From Emydura subglobosa (taxonomy: Eukaryota; Chordata; Testudines; Chelidae), in contig ML680053.1 of the NCBI GenBank assembly GCA_007922225.1, positions 15,445,877-15,509,876 on the forward strand: DNA of 64,000 nucleotides. Direction: 5' to 3'. How positions within the stretch are numbered: the first letter of the stretch is position 1; each line of letters opens with the position of its first letter. The notes under the pieces are model-generated. The model was not told the origin of the DNA and searched no databases. It saw only the letters and a list, made by a program, of their open reading frames with translations. Positions 46,181 to 57,800 of this stretch are shown in pieces. A program made the position numbers and the translations under genes.

Positions 46181-46533
46181 AGAGCAGAGCTGCACTCTGG
46201 AGGCACGGTCCGTTTATTTCAGCAGCGTGTTCCTCTAGGTGATGGCAACACAAACGCGGCTCTGCCCCTACGAAGAAATTCAGCCCCTGGCCTCTCCCAA
46301 ACCCGTGAGATCCAAGAGAAGTTTTGCAACGTGTCTCGAAAGTTGCGTAACAAACCCAGGCCCTGCTGGCGACAGGGAATTTCCCAAACTTGCAGGACTT
46401 GCACAGAAACTGCCCTGCCAGCACCTCCCGGACACTTCAGCTGCGGGAGTTCAACAGTAGCAATGTTGCAGGAGGGAACAGGCCTGGGGGGTCTGGTCTC
46501 GAACCATTTGGGTTTTGCTCCAAAGGAATCTTA

Positions 46534-47069
46534 AGCTAAATCAATGGTTCCCAACCGTTTTGGCTCGAGGGCCACAGATACCATTTTTAAAACCCTGAAG
46601 AGCCCTCAGTCTCCACCAGCAGCCCCACTCCCCCTCCCCACTGCAGTCAGATGGAAGCAATTCTCCTTGCTGATCTCCTGTCCCCCTGGCTGCAGCAGGC
46701 AAACTGCATACATCCTGTAGCCCTGTGCACTCCATCTGCGTCCCTAGGTAGTGGCTCCCTTCTACAGCCAGGGTGATGGGAGATCCGTGCTCCCTTCCCT
46801 CTGACTCCAGCAGGATCCCCAGTGCCTACGGATCCAGGTGGAGAGTTTTGCCCTGCTCCTTGCTCCAGTCAGGGGGAGGGGAGTGCTGTGCTGATCTCTG
46901 GTGCTCTTGGCAGCAGCAAGGAGCCTGCACTAGCAATGCGCTCCTCCTGGGTCCCTAGGCAGCAGCTCCCTTCTGCAGCCAGTGGGAAGGGAGCAGTGGG
47001 CCACTTTGAAAGACCCCGGGGGCCACTTTTTGGCCCATGGACCACAGGTTGGGAACCACTGAGCTAAAT
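46534..47069. mobile_element. Non-autonomous hAT (Charlie-like) transposon with 8-bp target duplication
   Basis: The element (46542-47061) starts CAATGGTTCCCAACCGTTTTGG and ends with GGTTGGGAACCACTG, the classic hAT/Charlie termini. AGCTAAAT is repeated on both sides (46534-46541, 47062-47069). Internal sequence has two related blocks (CCCTAGGTAGTGGCTCCCTTC and CCCTAGGCAGCAGCTCCCTTC, with following CAGCCAG). No transposase is encoded. It sits about 360 bases outside the CpG island. Confidence 0.9.
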
Positions 47070-47319
47070 TCTGCAGCAAGGTACATGGGCCCTGGAGATA
47101 GAACATTATTTAGATTGTAAAAGCAAGTACTTGGAAGTTAGGAAATGCCAGTTTTATGGTTGCACGTTCAACTTCTCTTCAGCACCTCTGTGCAATATGA
47201 TGCAGTTTTTAATTACATGTAATTATTTTTTCTACAGGGCCCCTGCCCCAGGGAGTATTATAGGAAGGAAGCACAAGAGGGCAGAATGCAGGTTGCATGG
47301 GCAACCATAAAGCTGCTAA

Positions 47320-47562
47320 AACAATGAGAGTCCTGCAGCACTTTAAAGACTAACAAATTTAATTTCTGCAGGCATAAGCTTTCGTGGGCTGCAACCCACT
47401 TCGTCAGATACAAGAAATAGAAATCAGATAGGGATATATATACATCCAAGGGTAAGAAACAACAATGGGGAGGGCAGGTGTTAGCAAAGTCCATTCAGTT
47501 ATAGTGGATGAGGCCTATTCACAACCATTGATTAGAAGGTGAGAATGTGTGAACAGTGACAA
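47320..47562 (-). mobile_element. Penelope-like element 3' tail with hammerhead-like core
   Basis: Continuous with the GIY-YIG frame. The tail runs to GTCTTTAAAGTGCTGCAGGA and ends about 47320. Inside it, at 47407-47380, are CTGACGA, a perfect 5-bp stem GTGGG/CCCAC with a 6-nt loop, and GAAA. Confidence 0.8.
47365..47430 (-). ncRNA. Hammerhead-ribozyme-like motif
   Basis: Minus-strand order: stem-I-like ATTTCT, then CTGACGA, one extra A, stem II GTGGG-TTGCAG-CCCAC, GAAA, a 2-bp stem III GC-TTAT-GC, then C and TGC, then AGAAAT, which pairs with ATTTCT. CTGANGA and GAAA around stem II are the invariant hammerhead core. Departures: the extra A before stem II, and CTG where the cleavage triplet should have U-H right after stem III. 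Type I hammerheads are established in Penelope-like elements. Activity of this copy is doubtful. Confidence 0.55.
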
Positions 47563-48028
47563 TTACTTCTTGTAATGAGAGAGCCATTCCAAGTCCCGAT
47601 TCAGATCCAGTTTGATTGTATCAAGTTTGCATATGAGTTCCAGCTCTGCATTTTCTTGCTGAAGTCTGTTTTTGAAGTTTTTTTGTAGAAGTATGGCAAC
47701 TTTCAAGTCAGCTACAGAGTGTCCTGGGAGATTGAAGTGCTCTCCCACTGGTTTATGGATGTTACCATTTTTTATGTCTGACTTGTGTCCATTTATTCTT
47801 TTGCGTAGTGACAGTCCGGTTTGGCCAATGTACATGGCAGAGGGGCATTGCTGGCACATGATGACATATATTACATTAGTAGATGTGCAGGTGAATGAGC
47901 TCCTTATGGTGTGGCTGATGTGGTTAGAACCAGTGATGGTGTCACTAGAGTCAATGTGTGGGCAGAGCTGGCAACGGGGTTTGTTGCAGGGATAGGTTCC
48001 TGTATGGTATACAGTTGCTATTTCCTTA
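47563..48028 (-). pseudogene. Penelope-like element: GIY-YIG endonuclease segment
   Basis: From about 48028 the minus strand is open for roughly 150 codons to a TAA at 47563. It begins with a Cys cluster (GTYPCNKPRCQLCPH), then NVIYVIMCQQCPSAMYIGQTG, SLRKRINGHKSDIKN and PVGEHFNLPGHS, and ends in a Glu/Lys-rich tail. CxxCxxxYIGQTGxxLxxRxxxH is the signature of the GIY-YIG endonuclease at the C-terminus of Penelope-like retroelements, and the upstream Cys cluster fits the Neptune-type lineage. The reverse transcriptase is missing because the copy is 5' truncated, so it cannot move by itself. The frame has no stop over this span, which suggests a young copy. The 3' tail follows at 47320-47562. 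Confidence 0.85.
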
Positions 48029-48169
48029 CTTTCAAGTGCATGACTTGCACTTTAAAAAACATTATATTAATGAAGTTTTTGCATGCGATATTTATATTAA
48101 TGAAATAGGAGAATGCTGACGTGCTAGTGGGATGGAGGAGCTTTTTCCAGAGCACAAAGTTAATCCAGT

Positions 48170-48390
48170 TGTGGTGTCAGGGCTCAGCAACAGTGCCCCT
48201 GTGGTACTTTAGTATAGACACTACCTATGCTGACAGGAGGGGTTCTCCCATTGCTGTAATTAATCCCCCTCCCTGAGAGGCGGTAGCCAAGTCAACAGCA
48301 GAATTCTTTCCTTGACCTAGCGCTATCTACACCAGGAGTTAAGTCAGCTTAAGTCTCTCAGTGGTGTGGATTTTTCACACGAGGCCTAAA
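48170..48390. mobile_element. MITE-like DNA element, decayed
   Basis: ACACTACCTATGCTGACAGG, GGGGTTCTCCCATTGCTGTA, CCCTGAGAGGCGGTAGC and GCGCTATCTACACCAGGAGT followed by TTTTTCACACGAGGCC are the words of the element family at 39018-39925. Confidence 0.55.
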
Positions 48391-48394
48391 ACAC

Positions 48395-49190
48395 CTTTCA
48401 TACTGTGGATATCTCAAGGGGCTTAATGAAGTAATATTAGGTGGGGATATTGTAGTGGTTGTGTGTACAAATGTAGTAGCCATTCTGTTTCCCAAACACT
48501 TAGGGACACTAGAATTTGGGGACCCAAACTCCAGGATTACCCATAATCTTTGAAAAGTACTATTACATATTTAACTTTCACCTGCACAGCCATGAGAGAT
48601 GGATAGAAGGATCACAATTTGAAACTGTTGCTGAAGGACAGATAATTACAGTGTTCCAAATTCATCCATGGCTTCAGTTGAGTTACATAAGGGATGAATG
48701 TGGCCCAATACATTTAATATTAAATTGAATGAGTAAATCTTTTTCTATTTTTGATTCTGTGAATTGTGTATTAAAGGTCAGACTTCGTACAACCTTTGTG
48801 TGAATGGGATTAAGGTTTTTATATAGTTAGGTACAGTTCTGAGAGAAAGATATGTGAATAAAAATATAACAACCACACTGTAAAGGTTGTATGAATGCTT
48901 ATCACTGAGACTTTTCTATTTAATTGGCCAGGATCATGACCTGAGAATCGATGTTGGTGTCAGAATTATTCATAGGCTCTAGGTGTGTGATTTTCATTTT
49001 TAAATATTTGTGTTTTTAAAGGACATGTTTAATGGTGCATCTTTACTTGAATTGCACTTTGCAAACTTAATGAAGCTTTTTGTTATTTAATTGCTAGTGT
49101 GGTCTGGCTGAATGTTTATTATAAACCCCTAGTTTAAGACAATGCAGCAAAATTTTTGAAATTTTGTAGGTTTCAAACATCAAATAAGCA
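48395..49190. other. No recognised gene or element
   Basis: AT-rich; nothing recognised. Confidence 0.45.
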
Positions 49191-49194
49191 TTGT

Positions 49195-49425
49195 ATAATA
49201 GCTAAAGTCTTTCACTGGAGGATCTCAAAGTGTTTCAAACCTATCTTTCATTCTCATAATATCTCAGTAAATATTATCATACTTATTTAATGGATGGATA
49301 AAATGAAGCACAGAGAGGTTAAGCGACTTGACCGACATTACACAGCAAGTCAGTAGTGATACTCAGAACAGAATGAAGAAATCCTAGCACCTTGTCTTCT
49401 GCTCTAACTACTACACACTTTTCCC
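49195..49425 (-). mobile_element. MIR/CORE-SINE-like fragment
   Basis: GGATCTCAAAGTGTTTCAAA, GAAGCACAGAGAGGTTAAGC, GACTTGACCGACATTACACAGC and TCTTCTGCTCTAACTACTAC are in MIR reverse order. Confidence 0.7.
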
Positions 49426-49429
49426 AATG

Positions 49430-50730
49430 GAAAAATCAATTTAGGTCAAAGATCAGAAGTGCTAAGGAGTTCTGGGGATATGCTTTTGTAATATTTTTGG
49501 ACTTTTAAATGCATAATTAGTTGATTATTAAGTAAGTTTTATTCTGTGTATATGTGGTGAAGTGCCACAAAATATAAAAACTTTACATAGATAAATCTGT
49601 CTAATAGTGGCTGATATATGATGAACAGTTATTCTAACCTTTCTAACGTCAACATTTGGATGTAATTTACATAGATTTTATGTCAGCAAAATGATGTAAG
49701 ATCAGGACATTGTCAGTTAAGTAATATAAACAAACTCACTTCTGACCCTTCATAACAATGACTATATGAAGGTAAATGGGATTTTCCCATCTGCTTCTGT
49801 CCACGATAAATGTGATTAAGTACATTTTTGTTTGGTTATTGATTTATTTACCTGATTTCTTCTGAATGCCAGGTATGTGCTATACATTTTGTTCAAGAAA
49901 AATAGGGCAGTTTGCGTTATTGATTGTAGTCAGCAATTCAGTACAGTAGTCAAAAGATTTGGCTCAAATTTTAAGACATTGCACATTTGTGTTCTGATAC
50001 TCTTTAAAATGTATAAGTAAAAACCTCTTTTGGCTTTATATACACAAAACCTAATGCCAGGAGGAATTATTATCTTTATTTTATTCAAAAATCTGGAAAA
50101 AAAAGTGTGCTCAGACAATTTGGAGTTATGAATGTGTAAAAAAACCTACTTCAAACTGCTTATATTTGTAGATGATTTTATATGCTAACATAACTCAAAG
50201 ATTTTAAAGTGATTTTAACAGCTTTAACAAAATAGTACAGAATCTCCATTGAACCAGTAACTCAATATTAATAGCATCCACCGAAAAAACAAAACAAAAC
50301 ACCATCAACAACAAAAAATACGACCAGCATGTGACTGGGTACAGGGCGATGTTCCCTGGCATTAACTTCAACTTCTCTTTCTCCTCCACTTAAATAAGTG
50401 CTAGGGGGCAAGGCTGTAGGACAGCCGCTTGTGAAAGATGGGGAAGATAAGCAAGTAGGGCTCCATACCCAAGGTCTTAGAACTGGGATGAATGCCAAGC
50501 TGATTAACTCACTTTACTTCCTTGCTCATTTTTGAGGAAAAGACCGTGTTGACTGTAGCTGCAGAATTTTTTTTCCTGCTGAGTCATTCTTTGCTTGGAG
50601 GAATTTTTCCAATCAACTGAGGTAATTACATTCTCCCTGTACCCATACTTATAGTGCCGGACTGTTCATGGGGTCATAGGAAATAGGACTGGAAAGTATA
50701 TCCTGGGTCACCAGCTGCTTAATACACAAG
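49430..50730. other. No recognised gene or element
   Basis: AT-rich; short chance frames only. Confidence 0.45.
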
Positions 50731-50734
50731 GGAC

Positions 50735-50995
50735 AGGCTTATGAAAAGCTTTTGCCAGCAGAGCCCCCTAGTGGAGACAGCATAAGCAGACAGAAGAAGT
50801 ACTGGCATAGCTAAACCACCTTCCTCAATGACATTAGCTAAAGAGACAGAATCACTCTTTTGTTGGTGTAGTTAAATCTATACTGGGTGTTTTGCCAGTA
50901 TAGCTACATCAGCCAGGGGGTGCAATTTTTTCCACAGTCCTAACCAACATAGCCATGTCAGCAAAACTTTGTGGTATAAACTAAGCCATTATCAA
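50735..50995. mobile_element. MITE-like DNA element
   Basis: GCTTATGAAAAGCTTTTGCCAGCA at one side and TTTTGCCAGTATAGCTACATC, CAGCAAAACTTTGTGGTATAAAC at the other, with ACTGGCATAGCTAAACC internally, resemble the GTC-TACAC family of 39-kb elements in decayed form. Confidence 0.4.
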
Positions 50996-50999
50996 ACGC

Positions 51000-52145
51000 A
51001 CAACATCTGGCAGGTGGGGCAGGCAGCCTGCTTATGCTGGCCCCTTGAAAAGCCAGAGAACTGATTTACATATATTTATATAAAAAGCACATACCAGCAG
51101 GCTGGAGTCAGTTGGTGGCCAACAGGCAACATGGGCAAAGGATTTCTTGGATAGCATCTCTGTTAAATGCTACAAAAGGGCAGCAGAAACAGAGCAGGCA
51201 AATTTGGGATTAAAATGCAGAGCAGACCAAGGAAGGAGTTAGATAAGAAAGTGAAGCCCATATGGAATCGTGGGATAGGATTGAAGGATTGAGTTCCTGA
51301 GATTGATTTAGCCTGCATTCGTGCTACAGAGTAGGTGAGTTGCCAGCCTGGCTGAAACGAAACCCAGGCTCAAGCCTATACACTCAGTTGTGCCTGCAAG
51401 CCTAGGTTTCAAGCACCCTCAGGCCTGGGTGAGAGGCTTTTCTGTGTGGAGGAAAAGGGGGACAATACCCAAGCTGTAGCCTGGGCTAGCCCTGCAGGGA
51501 AGACATACCCCTAGTGGAGTGTGAGAAGTAAAGATTCAGTTTGCCAGAAAAGCTGAAGTAGTTGTAGGGAGGCCAGAGCCTCTGCCCAAAATCTGGTGGT
51601 CAAATAGTTCTGGTGGAAGGAGTGGCACTAGGCTGGCTTTGCACAGTCCTGGCCGACAGATTCCAGAGGGATATATTTAGCTTCTGCTCTTCCTATACAA
51701 AGGCCTCTATGGTTGGCATTTCCACGAGAATCTCTTCTGTTTCCAGGTATGCTGGCACCATTTTTATAATGCAGCTGCTGAGAGCCATTGAACCAAACTC
51801 TAAACGCTGTATATAATGGAATCCACTTCAAGCCGGGGGTGCGGCAGCACTCCCCGCCCCTTTAGTTCCAGCACCAATGCCAGTCTCCTCTCATTTTATT
51901 GGCTTCTTAATGAGATAAAGATACTGCAGGCCTCAAGGCTCCCCAGATGGTGATGGCACCCATCTGTATGTCTCCTCGTCAACTCAGAAAGAGAGAAGCA
52001 TAGCTGGATGGATGAAAATCAGCTGGCTCAAACTCAGCAAATGCCAGGAGGAAATGTGAGTAGCAAGCGAGGACACTGACCTCACCATCTGATGTGTGTG
52101 TTTAGCCATCAGTTATCCAAGAAGACTGTATTCTCTGGGTCATGT
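51000..52145. other. Mostly unrecognised; possible decayed DNA element at 51330-51525
   Basis: 51330-51525 has CCAGGCTCAAGCCTATACACT and AGCCTGGGCTAGCCCTGCAG, which recalls Harbinger-type non-autonomous copies. No gene recognised. Confidence 0.35.
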
Positions 52146-52149
52146 TGGA

Positions 52150-53089
52150 CTCCTGAATACTCAGAGGGGTCAGAGGTGACAGGTGTCTCGCAGGGATCAG
52201 TTCTGGGTCTGTTCAATAACTTCATCAGTGATTTAGGTAATGGCATAGAGAGTACACTGATAAAATTTGCAGATGATACTGAGCTGGGAGGGGTTGCATG
52301 TGCTTTGGAGGATCGGATTAAAATTCAAAATGGTCTGGAAAAACTAGAGAAATAGTCTGAAGCAAATAGGATGCAATTCGATAAGGACAAATGCAAATTA
52401 CTCCACTTAGGAAGGAACAATCAGTTGCACAGATACAAAATGGGAAATGACTGCCTAAGAAGGGAGGTTATAGTGGATTACAAGATACTCAGTTGACTCC
52501 ATATGTAACACTGTTGCCAAAAAAAAAAAAAAAAGCAGACATCATTCTGCAGTATTAGCAAAAGTGTTGTAAGCAAGACAAGAGAAATAATTCTTCCGCT
52601 CTTCTCCATGCTGATTAGGCCTCAGGTGGAATACTGTGTCCAGTTCTGGGTGCCACATTTCAGGAAAGATTTGGACAAATTGGAGAAAGTCCAGAGAAGA
52701 GCAACAAAAATGCTTAAAGGTCTAGAAAACTTGGCCTATAAAGGAAGACTGAAAAAAAATGGGTTTAGTCTGAAGAAGAGAAGACTGAGGGGGAACATTA
52801 TAACAGTTTTCAAATACATAATAACAGTTACAAAGAGAAGGGAGAAAAAAATGTTCTCATTAACCTGAGGATAGGCCAAGAAGCAATGGGCTTAAATTGC
52901 AGTAATGGCAGTTTAAGTTGTACATCAGTAAAACCTTCCTGTCAGGGTAGTTTAGCACTGGAATAAATTGTTTAGGGTGGTTGTGGAATCTCCATCATTA
53001 GAGATTTTTAACACCAAGTTAACCAAACACCTATCAGGGGACTGGACAAGATGACCTCTTGAGGTCCTTTCCAGTCCTCTGATTCTATG
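52150..53089 (+). mobile_element. CR1 LINE, 5' truncated, with reverse-transcriptase remnant
   Basis: At 52170-52360 the frame reads TGVSQGSVLGL-FNNFISDLG then LIKFADDTELGG: the GVPQGSVLGP and FADD motifs of CR1 reverse transcriptase. It goes on through DKDKCKLLHLGRNN and, at 52608, RPQVEYCVQFWVPHFRKDLDKLE. It ends at ATTCTATG, the normal CR1 3' terminus. Stops and frameshifts break the frame, and an A-run of 16 at 52519-52534 interrupts it. Confidence 0.9.
52519..52534 (+). repeat. Poly-A run inside the CR1 copy
   Basis: Sixteen A in the place where CR1 encodes AAKKA; probably slippage growth of a natural A-rich codon run. Confidence 0.8.
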
Positions 53090-54050
53090 TCAATGGAGAG
53101 CCACCTTTTCATGAAGGCCATTTCATAATGGCAGAGCTAAAGAATGACCCAGCACTTCATAGATCACAGAAACAATGGGGAAGAAGAAAGCTAGAGAGGG
53201 AAAGAGAATATTTTTGTTTAAAAATCTACACGGCACCTGCTAAACCTAGCACCAGGTATCAGTTTGCAGTAAAAACTTCTCAGATGATTTATTTTTAGGT
53301 TTTTCCCTCTTCCGTATTCTCCACTCAGGTTTGTATACTGATGGGAACCTCTCTGCATTGCCCTAGCAGACCCATTTCCCTCCCATCAGTCCTCTTTTTC
53401 TTACACGGCACAACTTCGCAGATTTGTTTGCTGCCAAGCTGTGTTTTAAACCTCCAAAATGCCTGGCAGCATTTTAAGTCACTAAGGGCCTAGTTCTGCT
53501 CCCAGTGAAGTCAATGACTCTCACTAACTTCAGTAGTACAAGATTAGACCCTGATTTTTTCTGTTCTGGTGAGAGTGGGTGACTGAGGTGAATGGCAATG
53601 TGCCTTCCTTGCTAGCTAACCCGTTGAAATCTGGTTCAAGTCAAGAGTCAAGTCATTATACCATCTACTAAGAGTTTAGTAGATTCTAAGAAATGAGAAT
53701 TCCATCTAGTTTTTAACTGGTATTCTTGGTTGCAACCTCATTAGAGAGGCCACTGACTGAACTAGCTTGCACACCACATTACTGTCTCTGTCTCTCTCTT
53801 CTGGAGTAGATTCCTCCAAAGAAGGTGGATCCTTATTGGCAAGGCAATAGAGTGTCGAGCATTGTTGCTGTTCCTGCTGGACTTGTTCTGCAAACAGCAG
53901 CCTGCAGGCTCCTGGGCTGACTGTCTGATGCACTTAATACATTTTTTTGTTTGTTTGTTTGGGGACTAAAAAATGTGCAGAATGTAATTTACCAAAGAAA
54001 ACCCGTCTTTAGAAGAACGCATGAATTGTGACAGAAAACGAAGAGTCACG
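53090..54050. other. No gene; possible decayed foldback element at 53487-53555
   Basis: GGGCCTAGTTCTGCTCCCAG, TGAAGTCAATGACTCTCACT and AGATTAGACCCTGA recall the foldback family. Remaining sequence unrecognised. Confidence 0.35.
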
Positions 54051-54055
54051 TCGTC

Positions 54056-54128
54056 AGCTGGTGTAATTTGGCATAGCTCCGCTGAAGTCAATGGAACTAC
54101 ATTGACTTACAGCAAATCCTGGCCCACA
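54056..54128. mobile_element. Foldback MITE-like element
   Basis: AGCTGGTGTAATTTGGCATAGCTCC mirrors GGAACTACATTGACTTACAGCAAAT; the centre is GCTGAAGTCAAT. This is one of a palindromic family known across amniotes. Confidence 0.6.
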
Positions 54129-54294
54129 GGCATTTAAAGTTAAGGATAAAACAAAGAAAGGGTCCTAGAATTATTTTCCTCTGCAGCTCCTCATTATGCC
54201 TCCGTATTACAGGACACATGAACAGCAAAATTCCTCTTGCAACAGGAACAACACATTAAAACATACAATACTATTACTACCACCACTTCCACAT

Positions 54295-54490
54295 TCGTAT
54301 ATATCACTTTTTATCAGTAGATCTCAATGTGCTTTAACAAAGGAGGATTTTGCCATTTTGTCAAGGGGGAAAACTGAGACAGAGATTAAGTGACTTCCGC
54401 AAGGTCACCCAGCAGGTCAGTGGCAGAGCCAATACTAGATCCCTGGTTTCTGAAGTCCCAGTCCAGTGGTCTATCCACTAGGCCACACTA
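54295..54490 (-). mobile_element. MIR/CORE-SINE-like element
   Basis: GTAGATCTCAATGTGCTTTA, GGAAAACTGAGACAGAGATT, AAGGTCACCCAGCAGGTCAG, TGGTCTATCCACTAGGCCAC, in MIR reverse order and nearly complete. Confidence 0.75.
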
Positions 54491-54604
54491 TCTTCCTTTA
54501 GAAATATTACATCAGAACAATAACTCAACTTAGCTTTATGTCCTCAGGGTATTATCTATTATTAGCGAATTCTGATAGCTGATTTACTAGTCATATTAGA
54601 AAGA

Positions 54605-54845
54605 CAAGATGGGTGAAGTAATATCTTTTATTGGACCAACTTCTGTTGTGAAAGAGGCAAGCTTTCGAGTTTACACATGCCCTTCTTCGGTACCTGAATA
54701 TCCAGTAATATCCTATACTTCAAATAAAATGCCCAGTAATATCTTTTACCTGAAGAAGAGCTCCATATAAGCTCAAAACTTGTCTCTCTCACCAAAAGAA
54801 GTTGGTCCAATAAAAGACATTACCTCACTGACCTTGTCTCTGTAA
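54605..54845. mobile_element. Inverted pair of hammerhead-like tails
   Basis: Left arm (minus): reversed it reads CTCGAAAGCTTGCCTCTTTC then CAACAGAAGTTGGTCCAATA. Right arm (plus): CTGAAGA, then AGAGCTC-CATATAA-GCTC, then AAAACTTGTCTCTCTCACCA and GAAGTTGGTCCAATAAAAG. The left arm keeps CGAAA; the right arm keeps CTGAAGA and a stem GAGC/GCTC. The two arms lie tail-outward around about 50 bases. Confidence 0.75.
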
Positions 54846-54849
54846 TATC

Positions 54850-57800
54850 ATGGAACCAATATAGCTACAACACTGCATTACCATTCATGTTATATACGCT
54901 ACAGAAATTAATATATTTTGTAGGCAAATTCTGTTCTAGAAAACTTAGTCTTTTTATCTATTTACACAAATGATTCTTTTAAGTGAAAAATGCAAATTTA
55001 ACTTGAGAATAAGCAAGTCTATCATCTGCTTTCAAAGGCTCGCAATTCTAGAACCAGGATAGACATAGGCTGTAAAAGCAAAACTTATGATGTTATATAT
55101 TTCATACAGCTAAATACTGTGACTAAAAGTAACTTTATACAGTGTTACGTGCACCATGAGTTACAGAAGTCATAAAAATCATGCACATTGACAAGGCTTT
55201 CTTCATTACAGTACATTGAAATAAACACTATTAGATCTACTTATAATTTTTCACATCTCCTTTTGTGCCACGGACACTACATAAACCTTACAAAACAATG
55301 CCTAATGCACCCTAAATCACAATATTTTTGAAAGCTCACACCTACCTACATTTTCATGTTCAATCGCCACAAATATATCAACGTACATATAACTTATGGT
55401 GTACCTCAGAAAAAGTAAGCCTGTGATGATATATATAAATTTCTCTTCAACCTTTCCTCTTTTCTGAGGAATCTGTCATATCTGCAAGACTTTCAGAGTC
55501 TGTACTGTGGGCTGGATCCTGGATGATGCTGACCAGCTTCCTGCAAGATGCTAAGTACCCTCAACTCCCACTACTGTTACTAAGAATTGAGGGGACTTGG
55601 TAACTCACAGAAGAATCTCAGTTCTTTGTGGAATTGTCCAAATAAGCTAAATTCTATTATGCAATTTTAGTTAGTGTTGATTGTAGTTTGACATTTCCAT
55701 TCCTCCTTCCTTTTTATATCACAGAAGAAATATACTGAAATGGCAAACCCCTAGCTTTGCTTCGCATACGTTTTTCATCCCAATAGGTAAGGTTTTTTCA
55801 AATGTTATGTTCACTGTCAGGAGGATGAGGAGATTTTTTTTTTTGGAGAAACTTAGAGACCAAATCCTTTTAATTTTAAAAGATCCTGTGCTGTTCAAGG
55901 ACTTTCAGGAGAGAATTTGGCTCCTTTGTGTATAAATATACTGCTACTCTGGATTCACTTCTGATGTTCCTCAATCGTAGCAAATAGGTGTCCAGATGGC
56001 TTAAAGAATTGGGAATTTTCTCTCTAAACCATTACCTTAATTCCAGTCCATAGTTCTTGGCTGTTCAGTGATCTGTTAAAAGACTCAGTGACATTTCAGG
56101 GAATAGGGGTGACTTTGCAGCATACCGTTAAAGCCTCATTCTGGCACCTACCTGTACCCCCCTTTGATGGCCACCATACTGAGGCTGGGAATGTGGAACA
56201 ACGCAATCAGAGGGTGTTTTTGGATCCACAGAGGTTGTGTCATATATCAGGTGTGTCCAGAGTTGCTTTTATCCATCTTGATCTGGCTAGGAGACTGGGA
56301 CCACTCTTTCTGGATGTAGACATTGCTACAGTTCTCTGTAATGGCTCCTCAAACATGGAACTTACTGTTGTCTGGTTCAGAAGAGCCTGAATGTGATGAC
56401 ATTTAAAACCCGACTATAAAGCACAGGCTCTTGGGTTGGAGGAGCATGTCAGAAGCACTTGCCTATGTTAGGGAAGGGATTATGGTCAGCTTGTTTTTTT
56501 TCAAGTTGGTTACTGCTAGCATGGAAAGTGGCTTTACTTGGGTTGATTGCAATGAGAGATTTTACCAAAGGTGCCAAATATTTTCCTACATTTTTATAAA
56601 TAGAAATAAATAAGTAAAGTTAATTAGTGATCTATGCTTAGCTCCTACCAGAGAAGAAAAGTCCACATGGCTAAAAACACCTTCACAATTAGCACTAACT
56701 GGAATCCTTGATGGCACTGGCCCAGGCCTGGACTGGCATGCAGACTGAATTAACCATGGGAGGCGTGTCCCTCCCATGGCTATGCAAGTTTGATTCCAGC
56801 CTAGAACCCTTTCATTATAAATGGCAGGGCTTCTGCTAAAGATGCAAGAAATTCTTCCTGCATCAATAACCATCTCTGGGCTCAATTCCAAAGTCTCTTC
56901 ACATTTTATTTATAGAAGTTCATATCAGTTCAGTCCCTTGGACTCCAGCAGATAACCCTGTAACCTCTTTTGATAATATCTTCCAAGGACTCACATTTAC
57001 AATGCATACACGTTACATTTCATTGCAGTGCTCACCTCACCATTTTGCTGAGAATTAACTTTAGCAATAGATGATTGAGACTGATTCTCTAGTTGTGCAA
57101 ATGTGGGGCCCAGTCTTACAGCTCACATATGGAAGCAGCATCATTCATTTCAATGGTTCCCATGAGTGCGGTCTTCAGTGGCCTGCCCCTGTATTCAAAT
57201 CCCCATAGAAATCAGTTTAGAAGTAAATTTGTCCATTCTTCATTCCAAGTTTTCCTGCACTCTTCCTTTCTGTATTCAAATAAAAGATGATAGACATGTC
57301 ACGGCATTTTCTTGCAATAGAAATGCCCAGGCCATACAAAAAAAATCCTTATGCAAAACATGAACTCTCCAACACACCAGGCACAATAGCAGCACAGCCA
57401 GGCCGTGGCTTGAGCAAGCACAGGGGCAGTCTGTCAGAGCTACCAGGTAGTAGGGATATCCCCAACAAGGTAGCAACAGTGAGCAGACTTTAGGAGCCTA
57501 TATACCTGCCTTGGGGTCACCTGGTGAGACTCTTGTTTGTGGATTGGCTAGCTGCAAGTCCTAAAGGCACAATTACCTCAAATGACTCTCAGCAGGCTCA
57601 GAGCGCTCATCACACACAATAATCCTGTGGTACAGAGCTACCCACCTCACAGCAGGCACCTCCTTGGAATGGCTAGAGTCCTCTCACTATCATGAGTACT
57701 AAATTCACACACATTTCTAAAGAGAAAGACAAATAAACCTGGAATCTGCTGTGTGTTTGCAATTGCAAAGTTGTCTTTTATTATATAGGAGCAGCGCTTG

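Noticed and set aside
45099..46242. Several 140-272-codon open frames on both strands
   Set aside because: They all overlap in a CpG island, have Pro/Ala/Gly/Arg-rich nonsense sequence, and are open only because stop codons are rare in GC-rich DNA.
47672..47995. 107-codon plus-strand frame opposite the GIY-YIG frame
   Set aside because: Antisense shadow of the Penelope-like coding strand.
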